17,686 nucleotides of DNA. Source: Lewinellaceae bacterium (GTDB taxonomy: Bacteria > Bacteroidota > Bacteroidia > Chitinophagales > Saprospiraceae). Positions 15,778 through 17,686 of this stretch are shown one piece after another (position 1 is the first letter of the stretch; each line of letters starts with the position of its first letter). The notes beneath the pieces are model-generated. The model was given only the letters and a program-made list of their open reading frames with translations. It did no database searches and had not been told where the DNA came from. A program made the position numbers and the translations under genes. The stretch covers positions 130,001-147,686 of the forward strand of contig JADJSY010000013.1 of the NCBI GenBank assembly GCA_016711435.1, in the 5' to 3' direction.

Positions 15778-15960
15778 TTGATTGTTTTGTTTGCCTACGC
15801 CACGGATCGTATCAAAGGCGCCAGTGGGCGTTATATCAACCTGGCGCTGGGGCGCACAGGGCAGGATTGCCGGCAAACGGAATACCACGACCGATATATC
15901 CGCGACCAACGACACTTGCCGGCTGCGGTGGATTATATCAAGCAAAATGTGGTATCATGA
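15778..15960 (+). pseudogene. RAYT (REP-associated tyrosine transposase, Y1/IS200-like) C-terminal remnant
   Basis: About 60 codons ending TGA 15958-15960 match the C-terminal half of RAYT transposases: IKGASGRYINLALGRTGQ, then TEYHDRYIRDQRHLPAAVDYIKQN, compared with the family pattern of a K-SRYIN-LGR-GQ-WQ segment followed by YxDRyIRdeeHL-YI-NP. The usual FWQ is DCRQ here, and the expected NPVKAG ending is NVVS. The N-terminal HUH nuclease half is absent and there is no plausible ATG, so it is a dead fragment. It ends 4 bases before the first REP, as in living REP/RAYT pairs, which supports the identification. RAYTs are single-copy genes that mobilise or maintain REPs. Confidence 0.72.
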
Positions 15961-15964
15961 TTTT

Positions 15965-16014
15965 GGTAGCACGCCTTTCAAGGCGTCAGGAAAAGGCCAT
16001 TCATGGCCGTATAA
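15965..16014 (+). repeat. REP element 1 (two-hairpin)
   Basis: It begins GGTAGC, then ACGCCTTtcAAGGCGT and GGCCATtcATGGCC, each a perfect small hairpin, with a short purine-rich linker. It stands directly after the RAYT remnant. About 88 percent identical by eye to REP 2 in the opposite orientation. Confidence 0.8.
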
Positions 16015-16126
16015 AAGAAAAAAACAACACAACTCCACACGCAATTCCTCCCCACAACTCGATTCAGGGCGCTTGTTGTTGCGTTTTTTTATTCGGCCAT
16101 GAAGGGTTCTTTTTGGGGGCTTATTT

Positions 16127-16179
16127 TTTATGGACGGCCATAAATGGCCTCCTCCCGACGCCTTAAAAGGCGTGCTACC
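16127..16179 (-). repeat. REP element 2, inverted relative to REP 1
   Basis: Read on the minus strand it starts GGTAGCACGCCTTTTAAGGC and then GGCCATTTATGGCC, in the same order as REP 1. The pair faces inward with about 112 nt between, a BIME-like arrangement. Inside the spacer, CGGCCATGAAGGGTTCTTT (16094-16112) looks like a decayed third half-copy. Base changes in one arm of a hairpin (tc to tt) fall in the loop. Confidence 0.8.
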
Positions 16180-16263
16180 ACCACTCCAAAACTTTTTTCG
16201 ACCAAAAACGACTTCACATAAAGTTAACAGTGCCTTTTCCCCCCATTCCTCCTTTAATTCCCG

Positions 16264-16271
16264 TACTTTTG
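16264..16271 (+). promoter_or_regulatory. Candidate -7 promoter box in the 16180-16509 gap
   Basis: TACTTTTG matches TAnnTTTG, but no clear -33 box precedes it. If used, it would give a leader RNA of about 230 nt containing the structure at 16340-16424. Confidence 0.3.
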
Positions 16272-16339
16272 TGGGTGCTGAAAAACAACTCCGGTACGGA
16301 CACGACTGGTTGCTGAAGCGAGTTTTTTTCCTGCTGGAC

Positions 16340-16424
16340 GTTTGCGGCAGGTCAAAAGACCAGCCGCGGCGGCGGGCTTGAGTGGGGTTTGGTGGGAGAT
16401 TGGAAGACCTGCCGAGGCGCAAAC
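16340..16424 (+). other. Possible structured leader or small RNA
   Basis: GTTTGCGGCAGGTC (16340-16353) pairs with GACCTGCCgaggcGCAAAC (16406-16424) around a 5-nt bulge, enclosing a GC-rich segment with AGCC/GGCT elements. It lies between two promoter candidates upstream of the broken T9SS gene. I do not recognise an RNA family; a non-coding RNA or a simple hairpin are both possible. Confidence 0.3.
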
Positions 16425-16427
16425 TCT

Positions 16428-16459
16428 TTTGGTAACCACCTGAATTAAGGATATCTTTA
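16428..16459 (+). promoter_or_regulatory. Candidate promoter TTTG-N20-TATCTTTA
   Basis: TTTG (16428-16431) and TATCTTTA (16452-16459) have the 20-bp spacing of Bacteroidota promoters, and the -7 box matches seven of eight positions. Transcription would start near 16466, about 45 bases before the ATG at 16510. Confidence 0.5.
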
Positions 16460-16465
16460 AACCGT

Positions 16466-16491
16466 TTGTTGCTGGTAATAACCAACAACAA
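16466..16491 (+). other. Hairpin in the leader of the T9SS gene
   Basis: TTGTTGcTGGT pairs with ACCAaCAACAA over 11 positions with one mismatch and a 4-nt AATA loop, ending 18 bases before the ATG at 16510. It could affect translation, or simply protect the 5' end of the RNA. Confidence 0.4.
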
Positions 16492-16509
16492 TATTATCAC
16501 CTAACAACT

Positions 16510-17686
16510 ATGATTGCTAATTTCAAACTCGCTTTTGGACTCTTCGCTCTATTGCAATGTACATCAATATTTGCACAGGTAAGTATTAATGCAAATCCGT
16601 TCACCTATCTTCAAGATTTTGATGGTATGGCAAATACTGGCGCAACAGCATCAACTATGCGCTATAGCGTAGTCATTTGTTGAATCTGGTGCAAATGCTA
16701 ATACTACATATGGAATAAATGATGGTGCTAGTAATGGAGGTAACACCTACAGTTATGGAACAGGTACAAATGCTGACAGGGCTTTAGGTGAACTACATCA
16801 GGTAATTTAACTTCAACTTTTGGAGTTCAAATTGTTAATATGCTCCAGTTAATCCTGATGGACAGATATTGAAATCTATCAGTATTAGTTATACTGGTGA
16901 GCAATGGCGAAGAGGTAATGTAGCAGATGATAGATTGGATTTCAATATAGTATAAATGCTACCTTCACTTACGACTGGTACTTGGACGGATTTCAACTCA
17001 TTAGATTTCTCCCGTAACTACATCTGGCACAGAAGGCGCCATTGATGGAATGTTAATACATCATCTTGTATCAGGTACAATACTGGATTGAATATTACTT
17101 TAGGGGTACTATCTGGCTTAGATGGGTCGCATCCAATGGAACGGTAACCATCATGGTCTTGCAATAGACAACTTTAATATTACGCTATTACACTTCCCAT
17201 TACATTTAAAGGGGATTCTAATGTAAAGTAATTGAAAAAATCCACCCTCCTCTCCTTCTCCACCGCCACCGAGCGCAACAACTCCCACTTCGCCATCGAG
17301 CGCAGTGCCGATGCGCGGATCTTTTCGGAAATCGGTCAGGTACGCGGTGCAGGCACCACGCAGGAGCCGCAGTCGTATACGTATACGGACGAACGTCCGC
17401 TGGCGGGCATCAACTACTACCGCCTGCGTCAGGTCGACTACGACGGCACGGAGTCTTTCAGTCCGGTAGTGAGCGTGGTATTCGGCAAACAGGATCGCAT
17501 CACCCTGGCGCCATCTCCCGCTACTGATCGCGTGCGTATCCAACTCGATGAAGCCCTCCGCACCGACGGCCTCTGGCAGGTGTACGACAACACGGGCCGC
17601 CAGGTGCTTTCCGGCGCCTGGGAAGCAGAAACCGCTGATTATGAACTGGATGTGAATACGTTGCCGGAAGGCATGTACACGTTCCG
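16510..17686 (+). pseudogene. T9SS-type secreted protein with multiple frameshifts, 3' end cut by window
   Basis: ATG 16510 opens a good signal peptide (MIANFKLAFGLFALLQCTSIFAQ), but the frame stops at TGA 16681-16683 after 57 residues. Further family-like segments continue in changing frames: VESGANANTTYGIN, then SGNLTSTFGVQIVN, SISISYTGEQWRRGNV, TTGTWTDFNSLDF, and near 17150 HGLAIDNFNI. This is the usual order of a Bacteroidota secreted beta-domain protein. About nine indels are needed, most being single missing bases in double-base runs. From about 17232 one clean GC-rich frame follows, with ERNNSHFAIERSAD, SYTYTDERPLAGINYYRLRQVDYDG and the start of a T9SS type A sorting domain (LAPSPATDRVRI... 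YELDVNTLPEGMY) reaching the window end. The middle part is markedly AT-richer than its surroundings. Confidence 0.72.

Noticed and set aside
15955..16500. A 181-codon minus-strand open frame across the REP region
   Set aside because: It consists largely of the two REP elements and their spacer, starts in an AT-rich leader, and has no recognisable protein pattern.

Overview
The window looks like chromosomal DNA of a member of the Bacteroidota, probably a Saprospiraceae/Chitinophagales-type bacterium. The evidence is a C-terminal type IX secretion (T9SS) sorting-like domain at the right end, several boxes matching the Bacteroidota -7 promoter consensus TAnnTTTG, few Shine-Dalgarno sequences, Bacteroidota-style lipoproteins, and a rpmH-rnpA pair. 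The species cannot be named from this sequence alone.

Layout, left to right: a partial minus-strand DsbD (1-1818); rpmH (2101-2256) with a clear intrinsic terminator; rnpA (2377-2739), overlapping by 4 bases a membrane-anchored glucosaminidase (2736-3641); a second membrane-anchored protein that looks like a degenerate glucosaminidase relative (3809-4624); a minus-strand lipoprotein (4831-5310); a Tat-type Gfo/Idh/MocA oxidoreductase that is frameshifted and shortened (5668-6733); a minus-strand nuclease A inhibitor-like protein (6878-7423); a probable plus-strand operon of an ADP-ribosylglycohydrolase-like lipoprotein, an SMP-30-like beta-propeller and two small membrane proteins (7600 to about 10735); minus-strand hldD (10886-11863); plus-strand bcp (12086-12541); a large minus-strand M1 metallopeptidase with a probable C-terminal beta-barrel (12677-15727); a RAYT transposase remnant beside a REP pair (15778-16179); and a T9SS-type protein gene broken by about nine frameshifts and cut by the window end (16510-17686).

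The most unusual signal lies between the genes. Eight intergenic gaps carry large inverted or heptad-repeat elements. In most of them the outer arms are tandem 7-bp units (GTGAGTN, ATGATGA, GTTTGGT, TGAGTTA, GGGCAAA) flanking a core that is different at every locus. The 5' arm is almost free of C and the 3' arm almost free of G. The arms commonly start at, or within a few bases of, stop codons, and the two arms of one element can differ in heptad number (3 versus 6, or exactly one unit). They occur in convergent, tandem and divergent gaps, so simple termination does not explain them all. I consider this heptad-armed palindrome family the best candidate for an undescribed system in the window. 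A separate, more conventional REP/RAYT element sits at about 15.8-16.2 kb.

Most of the coding content is housekeeping or cell-envelope: disulfide and peroxide redox (DsbD, Bcp), ribosome and tRNA processing (RpmH, RnpA), peptidoglycan and LPS (glucosaminidase, HldD), and periplasmic or surface enzymes.
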